64,000 bases of DNA from Desulfocarbo indianensis (GTDB taxonomy: Bacteria; Desulfobacterota; Desulfarculia; Desulfarculales; Desulfarculaceae): NCBI GenBank assembly GCA_001184205.1, contig LBMP01000003.1, positions 372,001-436,000 on the forward strand. The letters are read 5' to 3'. The notes beneath the pieces were generated by a model. That model was not told where the DNA came from. It did not search any database and was given only the letters and a program-made list of their open reading frames with translations. Position numbers and translations under genes: made by a program. Numbering within the stretch: position 1 is the first letter of the stretch; each line of letters opens with the position of its first letter. Of this stretch, positions 45,572 to 53,108 are shown piece by piece.

Positions 45572-45600
45572 TTGCCAGCCCCCCTGCCAGCCGCTATGCT
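45572..45600 (+). promoter_or_regulatory. Candidate sigma-70 promoter of lepB pair
   Basis: TTGCCA (45572-45577), 17 bases, TATGCT (45595-45600) match 5/6 and 4/6 of the consensus and lie 45 bp before the first signal peptidase start. Confidence 0.5.
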
Positions 45601-45645
45601 TGCCGCCTAGCGGGTGGGGCGGTTATCCAACCTTGGAGCAACACT

Positions 45646-46299
45646 TTGATTTTCGGCGGCGAAGAAAAAAAGAAAAAGCCAGCCAAGCCTTTATGGCGGG
45701 ATTACCTGGAGGCGCTGCTCTGGGCCGTGGCCCTGGCCCTCATCATCCGCACTTGGGGCGTGCAGGCTTTTAAGATCCCCTCCGGCTCCATGAAACCCAC
45801 GCTCTTGATCGGCGATCACCTCTTGGTGTCCAAGAGCAGCTACGGCGTCAAATTGCCCTTCAGCGATACGGTGATCATCCCCATAAGCGACCCGCAACGG
45901 GGCGACATCGTGGTGTTCCGCTTTCCCGAAGACCGCGACAAGGATTTCATCAAGCGCATCGTGGCTCTGCCCGGCGAAACCCTGGAAGTGCGCAACAAGC
46001 AGATATTCATCAACGGCCAGCCCTTAAAGGACCCCTGGGGGCATTACGCCGACCGCATAATCCTGCCGCCCGGCGTGCAGCCCCGCGACAATTTCGGCCC
46101 GGTCACCGTGCCGGAGGAACATTACTTCGTGATGGGCGACAACCGCGACCAATCCTATGATTCACGGTTCTGGTTCAACGGCCGGGGCGGTTTCGTGCCC
46201 AGGGAGGACATCCTGGGCCGCGCCTTCATCATATACTGGTCGTGGGAAGACGAGAGCTTCGGCGTGCGCTGGGACCGCATCGGCCATCTGATTCATTAA
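45646..46299 (+). CDS. lepB: Signal peptidase I, first copy
   Basis: This membrane-bound peptidase removes signal peptides from exported proteins and has 217 residues. One N-terminal span follows a lysine-rich start (EEKKKKPAK). The catalytic Ser is in IPSGSMKPTLLIGDHLLV and the catalytic Lys is in FIKRIVALPGE; the C-terminal box is VMGDNRDQSYDSRF. The start is TTG 45646, with TTGGAG about eight bases upstream. A second, related enzyme follows 21 bp after the stop. Confidence 0.96.
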   Translation: MIFGGEEKKKKPAKPLWRDYLEALLWAVALALIIRTWGVQAFKIPSGSMKPTLLIGDHLLVSKSSYGVKLPFSDTVIIPISDPQRGDIVVFRFPEDRDKDFIKRIVALPGETLEVRNKQIFINGQPLKDPWGHYADRIILPPGVQPRDNFGPVTVPEEHYFVMGDNRDQSYDSRFWFNGRGGFVPREDILGRAFIIYWSWEDESFGVRWDRIGHLIH

Positions 46300-46320
46300 C
46301 CTCGCTTGAGGACACAAGAC

Positions 46321-46992
46321 ATGCTGTTCGGTTCGCAAATGTCCGCTAAAGAGCGCAAGCCCTTTTGGCGGGAGACGGCGGAGTCCCTGGGCCTGGCCCT
46401 GGTTTTTTATCTGCTCATCAGCAACTACGTGGTGCAGGCCTACGAGATACCCTCCGGCTCCATGCGGCCCACCCTTTTGGTGGGCGACAAGCTCATCGTG
46501 TCCAAGCTCAACTACGACCTGCCCCTGTTGCCCGGCGAGCTGCGCCTGGGCATGGCCAATGTGCCCCTGCCCTGGTCCAAGGTGTCGCTGGTCAACTTCG
46601 CCGATCCGGCCCGCGGCGACATCATAGTTTTCAAGGACCAGGAGGGCGGCCCCATACCCTTCATCAAGCGCATCATGGGCCTGCCCGGCGAGACCGTGGC
46701 CGTGCGGGGCGCCACGGTGTTCATCAACGGCCGTCCCCTGCATGATTCCTGGGGCCGCTATCTGGGAGCCGCGCCGCGTCCGGATTTCGGTCCGGTCACG
46801 GTGCCGGCGGGCCAGTATTTCGTCATGGGCGACAACCGCAACAATTCCCATGACTCGCGCTTTTGGCACCACGGCAAGGGCGGCTTCGTGCCCCGGCGGG
46901 ACATCATCGGCAAGGCTCTGGTCATCTATTGGCCCGGCAACGACCAGGGTCCGCGCCTGGACTGGAGCCGCTGGGGAACCACGCTGAATTAG
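46321..46992 (+). CDS. lepB: Signal peptidase I, second tandem copy
   Basis: This is a tandem paralogue of 223 residues. The catalytic Ser is in IPSGSMRPTLLVGDKLIV, the Lys is in FIKRIMGLPGE, and the box VMGDNRNNSHDSRF is complete. It differs from the first copy by an insertion of about 15 residues after the serine region (LPLLPGELRLGMANVPLPWS), which may change substrate choice. ATG 46321 follows GAGG; a TTG at 46306 overlaps that site and is less likely. Confidence 0.94.
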   Translation: MLFGSQMSAKERKPFWRETAESLGLALVFYLLISNYVVQAYEIPSGSMRPTLLVGDKLIVSKLNYDLPLLPGELRLGMANVPLPWSKVSLVNFADPARGDIIVFKDQEGGPIPFIKRIMGLPGETVAVRGATVFINGRPLHDSWGRYLGAAPRPDFGPVTVPAGQYFVMGDNRNNSHDSRFWHHGKGGFVPRRDIIGKALVIYWPGNDQGPRLDWSRWGTTLN

Positions 46993-47283
46993 CCCGCAAA
47001 TTTCACTAAGGTCGGGCGTCCGGCCGCGCCATGTGCCCGCCGCCTGCGTTGCCGGCTGCGCCAAGTCGTCGCTGTAGTTACAACTACACCTGCCTCCTTG
47101 TCTTGCCGGTCGCCTTGGCGGCGGCCAACTGGCTGTGCCGGTTGGGGTGACAAATCGCGATCCTTGAATATGAGGCTCGTTTTAAAGCAGCCCACCATGA
47201 TCGACAAATCCGCCATGACCACCCAACCCCCATGAGATATCCGGGCTAGGCTTGGATTTAATTCGCGGCGGGGAACCGCCCGC
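46993..47283. other. Intergenic region with palindromic element, no gene called
   Basis: These 291 bases separate lepB and the convergent amidohydrolase. They hold an imperfect large inverted repeat with an inner palindrome (47054-47126) and a short hairpin GGCGG/CCGCC (47267-47280) just after the amidohydrolase stop. A minus-strand open frame (46989-47222) is present but looks like the translation of the repeat. Confidence 0.5.
47054..47126. repeat. Nested inverted repeat with TGTAGTT/AACTACA core
   Basis: TGTAGTT AC AACTACA (47073-47088) is a near-perfect palindrome, flanked by the imperfect outer arms GGCTGCGCCAAG (47054-47065) and CTTGGCGGCGGCC (47114-47126). The architecture suggests a small dispersed intergenic element; only one copy is in the window. 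Confidence 0.5.
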
Positions 47284-48507
47284 TTACGAGATCAGTTCAA
47301 GAGCCAGTCCGCCGGGGTCGCCCGTCACCGCCGCCTGCAGGATTCCCTTGCCGTCCGCCCCCTCCAAGGGCAGAAACACCAGGGGAGTTGCATAGCCCGG
47401 CGCGATCAAGCCGAAATGATCGGCCAGGCCCAGGGCCTTGGCCCCGCCAATCGTGGCCATGGCCAGCACCGCCTCCGGGTCCAGCTCCGGATAAAGCTCC
47501 AGGAGCAAGCGCATCTCGGCCCACAGCGAGAGGTCCGGCGAGGAGGCCAGGGAATCCGTGCCCAGGGCCAGGTTGACCCCGGCGGCCAGGGCGGCGGGCG
47601 CGTCGGCCACCGCGCCGGTGAGCCCCAGGTTGGAGCGCGGGCACAGGCAAAGGGAAGCCCCGGCCGAAGCCACCGTGGCCAAATCTTTTTTAGCCAGCTG
47701 CACGCCGTGCACCAAAAGAGTCTGCCCGTCCACCGCGCCCAGGGCCATCAAGTGCTCCAACGGGCTGTCTGCCCGCAGGTCCAGCCCGTCCTTGGGCAGC
47801 CCGCGGGCTTGCAGGAAAGCGTCCATGCGGAGTCCCTCCCGGCCCTGGCCGGCGAAAAACTCCATCTCGGCCCGGCTTTCGGCCAGATGCACGCTCAGGG
47901 GCAAGGGGCCGGCCGCGGCCTTTTGCTTCAAGGCCCGCACCCGCCAGGAGGGCACCGAATAGGGCGCGTGCAGGGCCACCGCCTGGGCGCTGAGCAGGCC
48001 GCCCTGCCAGGCAAGGCCGGGCTCCGGCGGCTCGCAGCGCGAGGGGCCGACGGCCTCGAAAAAGCTCACCGAGGAAACGCCGGCCTCGGCCCAGGCCCAG
48101 GCCGCCTTGCCGGTGTTGGTGATATCCCCGGCCAGGGCCGTGCCGCGCCGGGCCGCGAAGCGCGCCGCCCGGCGGGCGGCCTCCTTGGCCCCGTCCCGGT
48201 CATAGCCCGGCCGCGAGTTCACCATTTCCTCTATCCAGCCCATGAAATCGCCCTGGGGCGCGGGCAGTGCGCCGGCCAGGAAGGAAAGCTCCAGATGGGT
48301 GTGGGCGTTGACCAGGCCCGGCAAGAGGAGCCCCTGGCCCAGGTCGTTGCGGCTCATGCCCGCCGGGGGCCGCTGGCACACCTCGCGGACCCGGCCTTCC
48401 TCCACCACCACCCAGGCCCTTTCCAAGAGCCGGCCGGGACCGCACCATACCCAGGCCGCGCCGTGGGCGGTTGGCTTTGCTGACTCTTGCCGGTCGGGAA
48501 TCGTCAT
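47284..48507 (-). CDS. Amidohydrolase-superfamily deaminase (TRZ/ATZ type); candidate aminofutalosine deaminase
   Basis: This metal-dependent hydrolase has 407 residues. The first metal motif is VNAHTHLELSFLAG (HxH), then SVHLAESRAEMEFF, LVHGVQLAKKDL (His) and the Asp in ALGTDSLASSPDLSLWAEMR. An N- and C-terminal composite beta-sandwich flanks the barrel, as in deaminases of this superfamily. A deaminase of this kind (MqnX) is needed between MqnE and MqnC in the futalosine pathway, and both of these lie 6-8 kb away, so this is a candidate; chlorohydrolase-like or guanine-deaminase-like roles are not excluded. ATG 48507 is chosen because the open frame upstream runs into a repeat. Confidence 0.82.
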   Translation of the reverse strand: MTIPDRQESAKPTAHGAAWVWCGPGRLLERAWVVVEEGRVREVCQRPPAGMSRNDLGQGLLLPGLVNAHTHLELSFLAGALPAPQGDFMGWIEEMVNSRPGYDRDGAKEAARRAARFAARRGTALAGDITNTGKAAWAWAEAGVSSVSFFEAVGPSRCEPPEPGLAWQGGLLSAQAVALHAPYSVPSWRVRALKQKAAAGPLPLSVHLAESRAEMEFFAGQGREGLRMDAFLQARGLPKDGLDLRADSPLEHLMALGAVDGQTLLVHGVQLAKKDLATVASAGASLCLCPRSNLGLTGAVADAPAALAAGVNLALGTDSLASSPDLSLWAEMRLLLELYPELDPEAVLAMATIGGAKALGLADHFGLIAPGYATPLVFLPLEGADGKGILQAAVTGDPGGLALELIS

Positions 48508-48521
48508 GAAGCGCCTCGTGA

Positions 48522-48622
48522 GGTTTTGCCAAGCTGGGCAATTTGCTTGTTTTTTCAAAACTGCGCAAATTGGCGGGCCGTCCATGGCCAGCCTAGCAGG
48601 GGGTTTTTCAACGCCCTGCTAA
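48522..48622. repeat. Dispersed hairpin-rich element, copy 2
   Basis: This is the second copy of the element at 36295-36394, in the same orientation, between the amidohydrolase and the EamA transporter genes. It keeps the CAATTTGC/GCAAATTG pair and the AGCAGGG/CCCTGCT stem, but the GCGGGCC/GGCCCGC stem and the loop of the last stem have changed (GGGGGTTTTTC against GGGTGTTTAAC), so it is a diverged copy. Confidence 0.8.
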
Positions 48623-48651
48623 GGCAGCTTAAGTATAAAGCCTTTGCCCCG

Positions 48652-49494
48652 TCAAGCCGGGGCCGGCTTGCGCCGGGCCGCGTAGATTCCCCGGCCGGTC
48701 ACCGCGGCCAGCACCAAAAGGCCGCCCAGGATGGCCCAGGGGCCGGGCGTCTCGCCCACGCCCACCAGCACCCACAAGGGATTCATGATGGGCTCGATGG
48801 TGGTGATGATGATGGCGCCCAGGGCGCTAACGTTTTTAATACCCAGAACGTACAAGTAATAGGCCAGGGCCAGTTGCACCGCGCCCAAAAGGGCCAGGAT
48901 GAGCCAGCTTCGCAGGCTGGGCATGGGGCCGAACATAAAGGGCAGGCAGATAACCGCCGCCAGGAGGTTGCCCAGAATCACGGTTTCAAAGGGCGAGGCG
49001 TCCTTTTGGGCGCGCAGGGACATTACCAAAAGACCGAAACTAATCCCGGAAATCAAACCGCAGACATTGCCCCAAATCCCCAGAGCCGTTACCTCATCTA
49101 AAAAGAAAAGACTCATGCCACCCAAGGCCAGGGCTATGAAAAGCCAGTCCCGCGCCGGGGTGGCCTCGCCCAAGAGCCGGGGGGCCAGCAGCGCCACATA
49201 GATGGGCGCCGTGTATTGCAAAAGAATGGCGTTGGCCGCCGTGGTGAGCTTGGTGGCCAAGACCAGGGATATCACGGCGCCGGCATAGGCCAAGGCCCCG
49301 GCCACCTGCCAGCGGCTCCAGTTGAAGACCGGCTTGCGCCGCAGATATAGCAAAAACGCGGGCACGGCCAGGGCGCTGCGCACGCCGGCGATGGCCATGG
49401 GGTGCCAATCCACCAGCTTTATCAGCACGCCGCCCAGACTCCAAAGCAGGGCGGCGGCCAGCAAAAACCATATGGCTCGCACTTGGGCTTTCAT
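48652..49494 (-). CDS. EamA/DMT family transporter
   Basis: This 281-residue membrane protein has ten spans in two EamA repeats. Repeat 1 ends with LTTAANAILLQYTAPIYVALL, and repeat 2 contains VSALGAIIITTIEPIMNPLWVL, the sequences that mark the family. It exports or imports a metabolite that cannot be inferred from sequence. ATG 49494 has GGGAG upstream; an earlier in-frame start at 49542 has no support. Confidence 0.9.
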   Translation of the reverse strand: MKAQVRAIWFLLAAALLWSLGGVLIKLVDWHPMAIAGVRSALAVPAFLLYLRRKPVFNWSRWQVAGALAYAGAVISLVLATKLTTAANAILLQYTAPIYVALLAPRLLGEATPARDWLFIALALGGMSLFFLDEVTALGIWGNVCGLISGISFGLLVMSLRAQKDASPFETVILGNLLAAVICLPFMFGPMPSLRSWLILALLGAVQLALAYYLYVLGIKNVSALGAIIITTIEPIMNPLWVLVGVGETPGPWAILGGLLVLAAVTGRGIYAARRKPAPA

Positions 49495-49692
49495 GGCTCC
49501 CAAGCATACCCCCTCCCCCGCCGGCGGCCAAGCTCGCCCCAAAGGCCCGCCAAGTTAATCCGGCGGCGGCCTTGACTAATGCCGGTGCAGGCCCCACACT
49601 TCCCACATGTAGATAATCACCTTTCGCAAAAACCTAGGCGCGCCCTGCGGACGGCGATCTTTCGCCTCCAGCGAGCGCGGGGGACAAGGGCC

Positions 49693-50493
49693 ATGCTTCT
49701 CATTGAAGACCTGCAAGTGGAACTGGCGGGCAAGCAGCTCCTCAAGCATATCGACCTGGAAATCAAGCCGGGCGAGACTCACATACTTTTCGGCCCCAAT
49801 GGTTCGGGCAAGACCTCCCTGCTCATGACCCTCATGGGCATGCCGGGCTACAAGGTCACCGCCGGCAAGATCGTTTTCAAGGGCCAGGACATCACCCATA
49901 TGCCCATCCATGAGAGGGCCCAATTGGGCTTGGCCATGGCCTTTCAGCGCCCGCCCACCATCAACGGCCTCAAGACCCGGCAGATGGTTTCCATCTGCGG
50001 CGGCCACCGCGAGCTGGATATCGAGGACATGGCCCGGCAGGTCAACTTCGACGCGTTCCTGGACCGCGACGTCAACGCCGGCCTGAGCGGCGGCGAGATC
50101 AAACGTTCCGAATTGTTGCAGCTCATGGCCCAGGACGCCGACCTGATGCTTTTCGACGAGCCGGAGAGCGGGGTGGATTTGGAGAACATGCATCTGGTGG
50201 GCGAAACCATCGCCCATCTTCTGCAAAAGGACTCCGAGGTGATCTATGGCAACGGCAAGCGTTCCATAGCCGAAAGGCGGCGCGGCCGCGTAAAAATGGG
50301 GCTCATCATAACCCACACCGGCTACATCCTGGACTATCTGGAGGCGGACGCGGGCCACGTGCTTTTCAAGGGAGTGCTCTCCTGCGCCTCCAATCCCAGA
50401 GAGATTCTGCGCTGCATCGGCCAGAACGGCTACGAGGAGTGCGTGGCCTGTATGATGCCCAAGGGCCCCCATCCCCTGGAACACTCCCTCTAG
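49693..50493 (+). CDS. sufC: Fe-S cluster assembly ATPase SufC
   Basis: This ABC-type ATPase works with SufB-type scaffolds in [Fe-S] cluster assembly and has 266 residues. Walker A is GPNGSGKTS, the signature region is GLSGGEIKRSELLQLMAQD (the SufC-type SGGEIKR) and Walker B is LMLFDEPESGVDL; a His lies in IITHTGYIL. The C-terminal 45 residues carry five cysteines (SCASNPREILRCIGQNGYEE plus CVAC), unusual for SufC. It precedes the SufB/D-type gene by 55 bp; no SufD, SufS or SufU gene is in the window. Confidence 0.93.
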   Translation: MLLIEDLQVELAGKQLLKHIDLEIKPGETHILFGPNGSGKTSLLMTLMGMPGYKVTAGKIVFKGQDITHMPIHERAQLGLAMAFQRPPTINGLKTRQMVSICGGHRELDIEDMARQVNFDAFLDRDVNAGLSGGEIKRSELLQLMAQDADLMLFDEPESGVDLENMHLVGETIAHLLQKDSEVIYGNGKRSIAERRRGRVKMGLIITHTGYILDYLEADAGHVLFKGVLSCASNPREILRCIGQNGYEECVACMMPKGPHPLEHSL

Positions 50494-50548
50494 CCCGCGG
50501 CAAGGCTTATCCAAGCCCTGCCCGCTTTTTTCTCAGGAACGAGGTAAT

Positions 50549-51775
50549 ATGCCTGAACAAAGCCAGCTGAAGGAAAAGGCCCAAGCCGCCCGCGACAAAG
50601 CGGCGGCCATTGGCGCTGATTTGGATTTGGGCCAGTACGCCCACTCGGCCCCCCCGCACCAGTTGATGGCCGAAACCGAGCTCTGCGCCCTGCCCGAGGA
50701 CGAGCAGCGCAGCCTGCTCATGGCCGGCGTGGACGTCACCGGCAAAGACCGCGGCGGCACCTTCATCATGAAGGATTCCTCCACGGTGCACTGCTCCACC
50801 AAGCAGGAAGGCATCGAGGTGCTGCCCATCAAGCAGGCCTTGGAGCACCACCCCTGGGTGAGGGACTATTACTGGAAGCTGGCCCAGGTGGACGCGGACA
50901 AGTACACGGCCGCGGCCGAGCTGGATCTGCACGACGGCTACGTGATCCGGGCCCTGCCGGGCAGCAAAACCGTGTATCCCATCCAGGCCTGCCTGTACAT
51001 GGATCAGGACAACATCCAGCAGAACGTGCACAACATAATCATCGCCGAGGAAGGCAGCGAGCTGCACATAATCTCCGGCTGCGCCACCAGCCCCCACCTG
51101 CAAAAGGGCCTCCACGTGGGGATCAGCGAGTTTTTCGTAAAGAAAAACGCCAAGTTGAGCTTCACGATGATCCACAACTGGTCGGAAGGCGTCTCCGTGC
51201 GCCCCCGTTCGGTCACCCAGGTGGAAGAAGGCGGCCTGTTCCTTTCCAACTACGTTTGCATGAAGCCGGTCAATTCCCTGCAGATGTACCCCACCTGCCA
51301 CCTGGTGGGTCCCAACGCGGTGGGCCGCTTTTATTCCATTCTGGTGGGCGACCCCAAAAGCGACATAGACATGGGCGGCAGGGTCATCCTGAATCATCCC
51401 GGCTGCCGGGCCGAGGTGGTGAGCCGGGCCATAACCAATGGCGGCAAGATCATGGCCCGGGGCCATCTGGTGGGCAACGCGCCGGGAATCAAGGCCCATT
51501 TGGAATGCCGGGGCCTTATTCTGCACGGCGGCGCCATGCTGGCCGTGCCCCAGCTGGACGGGTTCGTGGACGGCGTGGAAATGAGCCACGAGGCCGCGGT
51601 GGGCAAGATCGCCCAGGAGGAGATCAACTACCTCATGGCCCGCGGTCTGGACGAGGACCAAGCCACGGCCACCATCGTGCGGGGCTTTTTGTCGGTGGAT
51701 ATTCCGGGCCTGCCCGCCCAGTTGCAGGCCGAAATAGACAAGGCGGTCAACGCCACCGACGCCGAAGGCCTGTAG
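50549..51775 (+). CDS. sufB: SufB/SufD-type Fe-S assembly scaffold
   Basis: This 408-residue beta-helix protein of the SufBD family has the repeated strands ADKYTAAAELDLHDGYVIRA, NIIIAEEGSELHIISGCATS, RVILNHPGCRAEVVSRAITN and the C-terminal MSHEAAVGKIAQEEINYLMA, where the Ser-His-Glu motif lies. The N-terminus is much shorter than E. coli SufB. With SufC it forms the minimal two-gene (SmsCB) system typical of anaerobes and archaea. ATG 50549 follows GAGGT, and the gene ends before a strong terminator. Confidence 0.93.
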   Translation: MPEQSQLKEKAQAARDKAAAIGADLDLGQYAHSAPPHQLMAETELCALPEDEQRSLLMAGVDVTGKDRGGTFIMKDSSTVHCSTKQEGIEVLPIKQALEHHPWVRDYYWKLAQVDADKYTAAAELDLHDGYVIRALPGSKTVYPIQACLYMDQDNIQQNVHNIIIAEEGSELHIISGCATSPHLQKGLHVGISEFFVKKNAKLSFTMIHNWSEGVSVRPRSVTQVEEGGLFLSNYVCMKPVNSLQMYPTCHLVGPNAVGRFYSILVGDPKSDIDMGGRVILNHPGCRAEVVSRAITNGGKIMARGHLVGNAPGIKAHLECRGLILHGGAMLAVPQLDGFVDGVEMSHEAAVGKIAQEEINYLMARGLDEDQATATIVRGFLSVDIPGLPAQLQAEIDKAVNATDAEGL

Positions 51776-51795
51776 TTAGCTCCAAGAATATAGCT

Positions 51796-51836
51796 GAACC
51801 GGCCCGGGCTCCTTGCCGCGGGCCGGTTCGTTTTTT
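51796..51836 (+). terminator. Rho-independent terminator of sufCB
   Basis: GAACCGGCCCG (51796-51806) pairs with CGGGCCGGTTC (51819-51829), and a T-run (GTTTTTTC) follows, 21 bases after the sufB stop. Confidence 0.9.
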
Positions 51837-51896
51837 CTTTTGTCGCGGGTCTAATACCCCGAGGCTTGCTTCGGTATGATTTGGTTCCCGCCGATA

Positions 51897-51916
51897 CCCC
51901 GCAGCAAGCTGCGGGG
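51897..51916. repeat. CCCCGCAGC/GCTGCGGGG hairpin, possible dispersed element
   Basis: A 9-bp perfect hairpin with an AA loop lies just downstream of the kinase gene (minus strand). It is preceded by a degenerate second copy (ATACCCCGAGG ... TTCGGTAT at 51855-51878). The pair suggests a partial dispersed element; on the minus strand the stem could end the kinase message. Confidence 0.5.
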
Positions 51917-51932
51917 AGGTTTATTGATGGCC

Positions 51933-53108
51933 TCACGCCGGCTTTTGCGGAAAATACGAGGGGCGCAAGGGAAGCCGCACGTAAAAACGGGTGCCGGTTT
52001 CCTGGGTCGAGGTGAAGCCGGCCTCTCCTTCCAGATAGCGCTCGCTCAACAAGCGAATGGAATAAGTGCCCAGCCCTCTGCCGGAGCCCTTGGTGGAAAA
52101 GGAACGGTTGAAAACCTGCAACTGATGCTCATGTGGGATAACCTGCGGATTGTGAACCCAAATTTCGATTTGGCCTTCCGTATGCTCCCACCCTATGACC
52201 ACCATGTCGCCCGCCTGGGAGGCCTCCAGGGCGTTCTTGACCATGTTCACCAACACCCGGTTCAGGAGCACCGCGTCGCTTATCAGGCCGATGGACTGGC
52301 TTTGGGGCGCTATTTGCAACAACCTGTCGCGGCACAGGTTATCGCTTTGAAAAGCCTCCACCACCCTCTGCGCCACTTGAGCGGGGTTTATCAGAGAGGG
52401 ATTGGGCTTGAGCCGGTTTGATTCAGCCAGGAGCAGGTCGCGTTGCGCCAGGATTTCCTGCAAAAGAGCATCGGCGGCCAGGCTGAGACGGGTGGAAAGT
52501 TGGGGAACGTGCTCACTGCGGGCGTTTTGCAGTAATTGCACCTGGGAACTCAGCGCTGAAAACGAATTCAAAAGGTCGTGGAAGAATATTCTTTCCAGGG
52601 CCTGCCGCCGCTTTTGATCGCTGATGTCCAATATGGCCAGCACATAGAATTCCAGCCCCTCCACCGAAAAGGGCGAACACCATAAGTACAGGTCAAGACT
52701 TTCATTTCTGCCTGACTTGCTTTGGGTGACCCGGCATTCTCCCGAAGCCCTGGCGCCGGTGCCGATGGACGCCATGATGGCCCCGAAAGCGCCGCATTGG
52801 GAACAATAGGGGGTGGTGCCGCAACCGTGAGGGCTTGCGCCGGCGTGCACGCATTGCAGCAGCTCCCCCGGCCTGGCGCCGGGAATCAAATCTCCCTCTT
52901 GCCTGCCCAAAAATGCCAGCATGGCTTGGTTGGCCATGACCAGCTGCCTGGTGCCCGTCAAGACGCAGACCAGCTCCGGCATGCAGTCCAAAACGCTCTC
53001 CAGAAAAGGAGCGGACTTGACCAAACCGGCCAGGCTGGCGAGTTCCTCGGGCAGTAAGCGTTTTTCTACCGAGTAGCTTTCCGGTATGACAGGTATTATG
53101 TATGCCAC
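51933..53108 (-). CDS. Orphan PAS histidine kinase with cysteine-rich PAS
   Basis: This 391-residue kinase has no membrane span and no neighbouring regulator gene. Residues 35-150 are a PAS-like domain with a cysteine cluster (Cys86, Cys96, Cys102, Cys105) in the stretch GELLQCVHAG, then HGCGTTPYCSQCG, which looks like a metal, heme or Fe-S site. The H box is unusual: FFHDLLNSFSAL (His177) in place of HExxNP. The N box VKNALEAS (Asn292) and G box GSGRGLGTYSIRLLSERYLE are present but diverged. The start is GTG 53108 with AGGGGG upstream. Confidence 0.85.
   Translation of the reverse strand: MAYIIPVIPESYSVEKRLLPEELASLAGLVKSAPFLESVLDCMPELVCVLTGTRQLVMANQAMLAFLGRQEGDLIPGARPGELLQCVHAGASPHGCGTTPYCSQCGAFGAIMASIGTGARASGECRVTQSKSGRNESLDLYLWCSPFSVEGLEFYVLAILDISDQKRRQALERIFFHDLLNSFSALSSQVQLLQNARSEHVPQLSTRLSLAADALLQEILAQRDLLLAESNRLKPNPSLINPAQVAQRVVEAFQSDNLCRDRLLQIAPQSQSIGLISDAVLLNRVLVNMVKNALEASQAGDMVVIGWEHTEGQIEIWVHNPQVIPHEHQLQVFNRSFSTKGSGRGLGTYSIRLLSERYLEGEAGFTSTQETGTRFYVRLPLRPSYFPQKPA

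Noticed and set aside
46989-47222. 77-residue minus-strand frame between lepB and the amidohydrolase
   Set aside because: It is the translation of an inverted-repeat element and has no protein family features.
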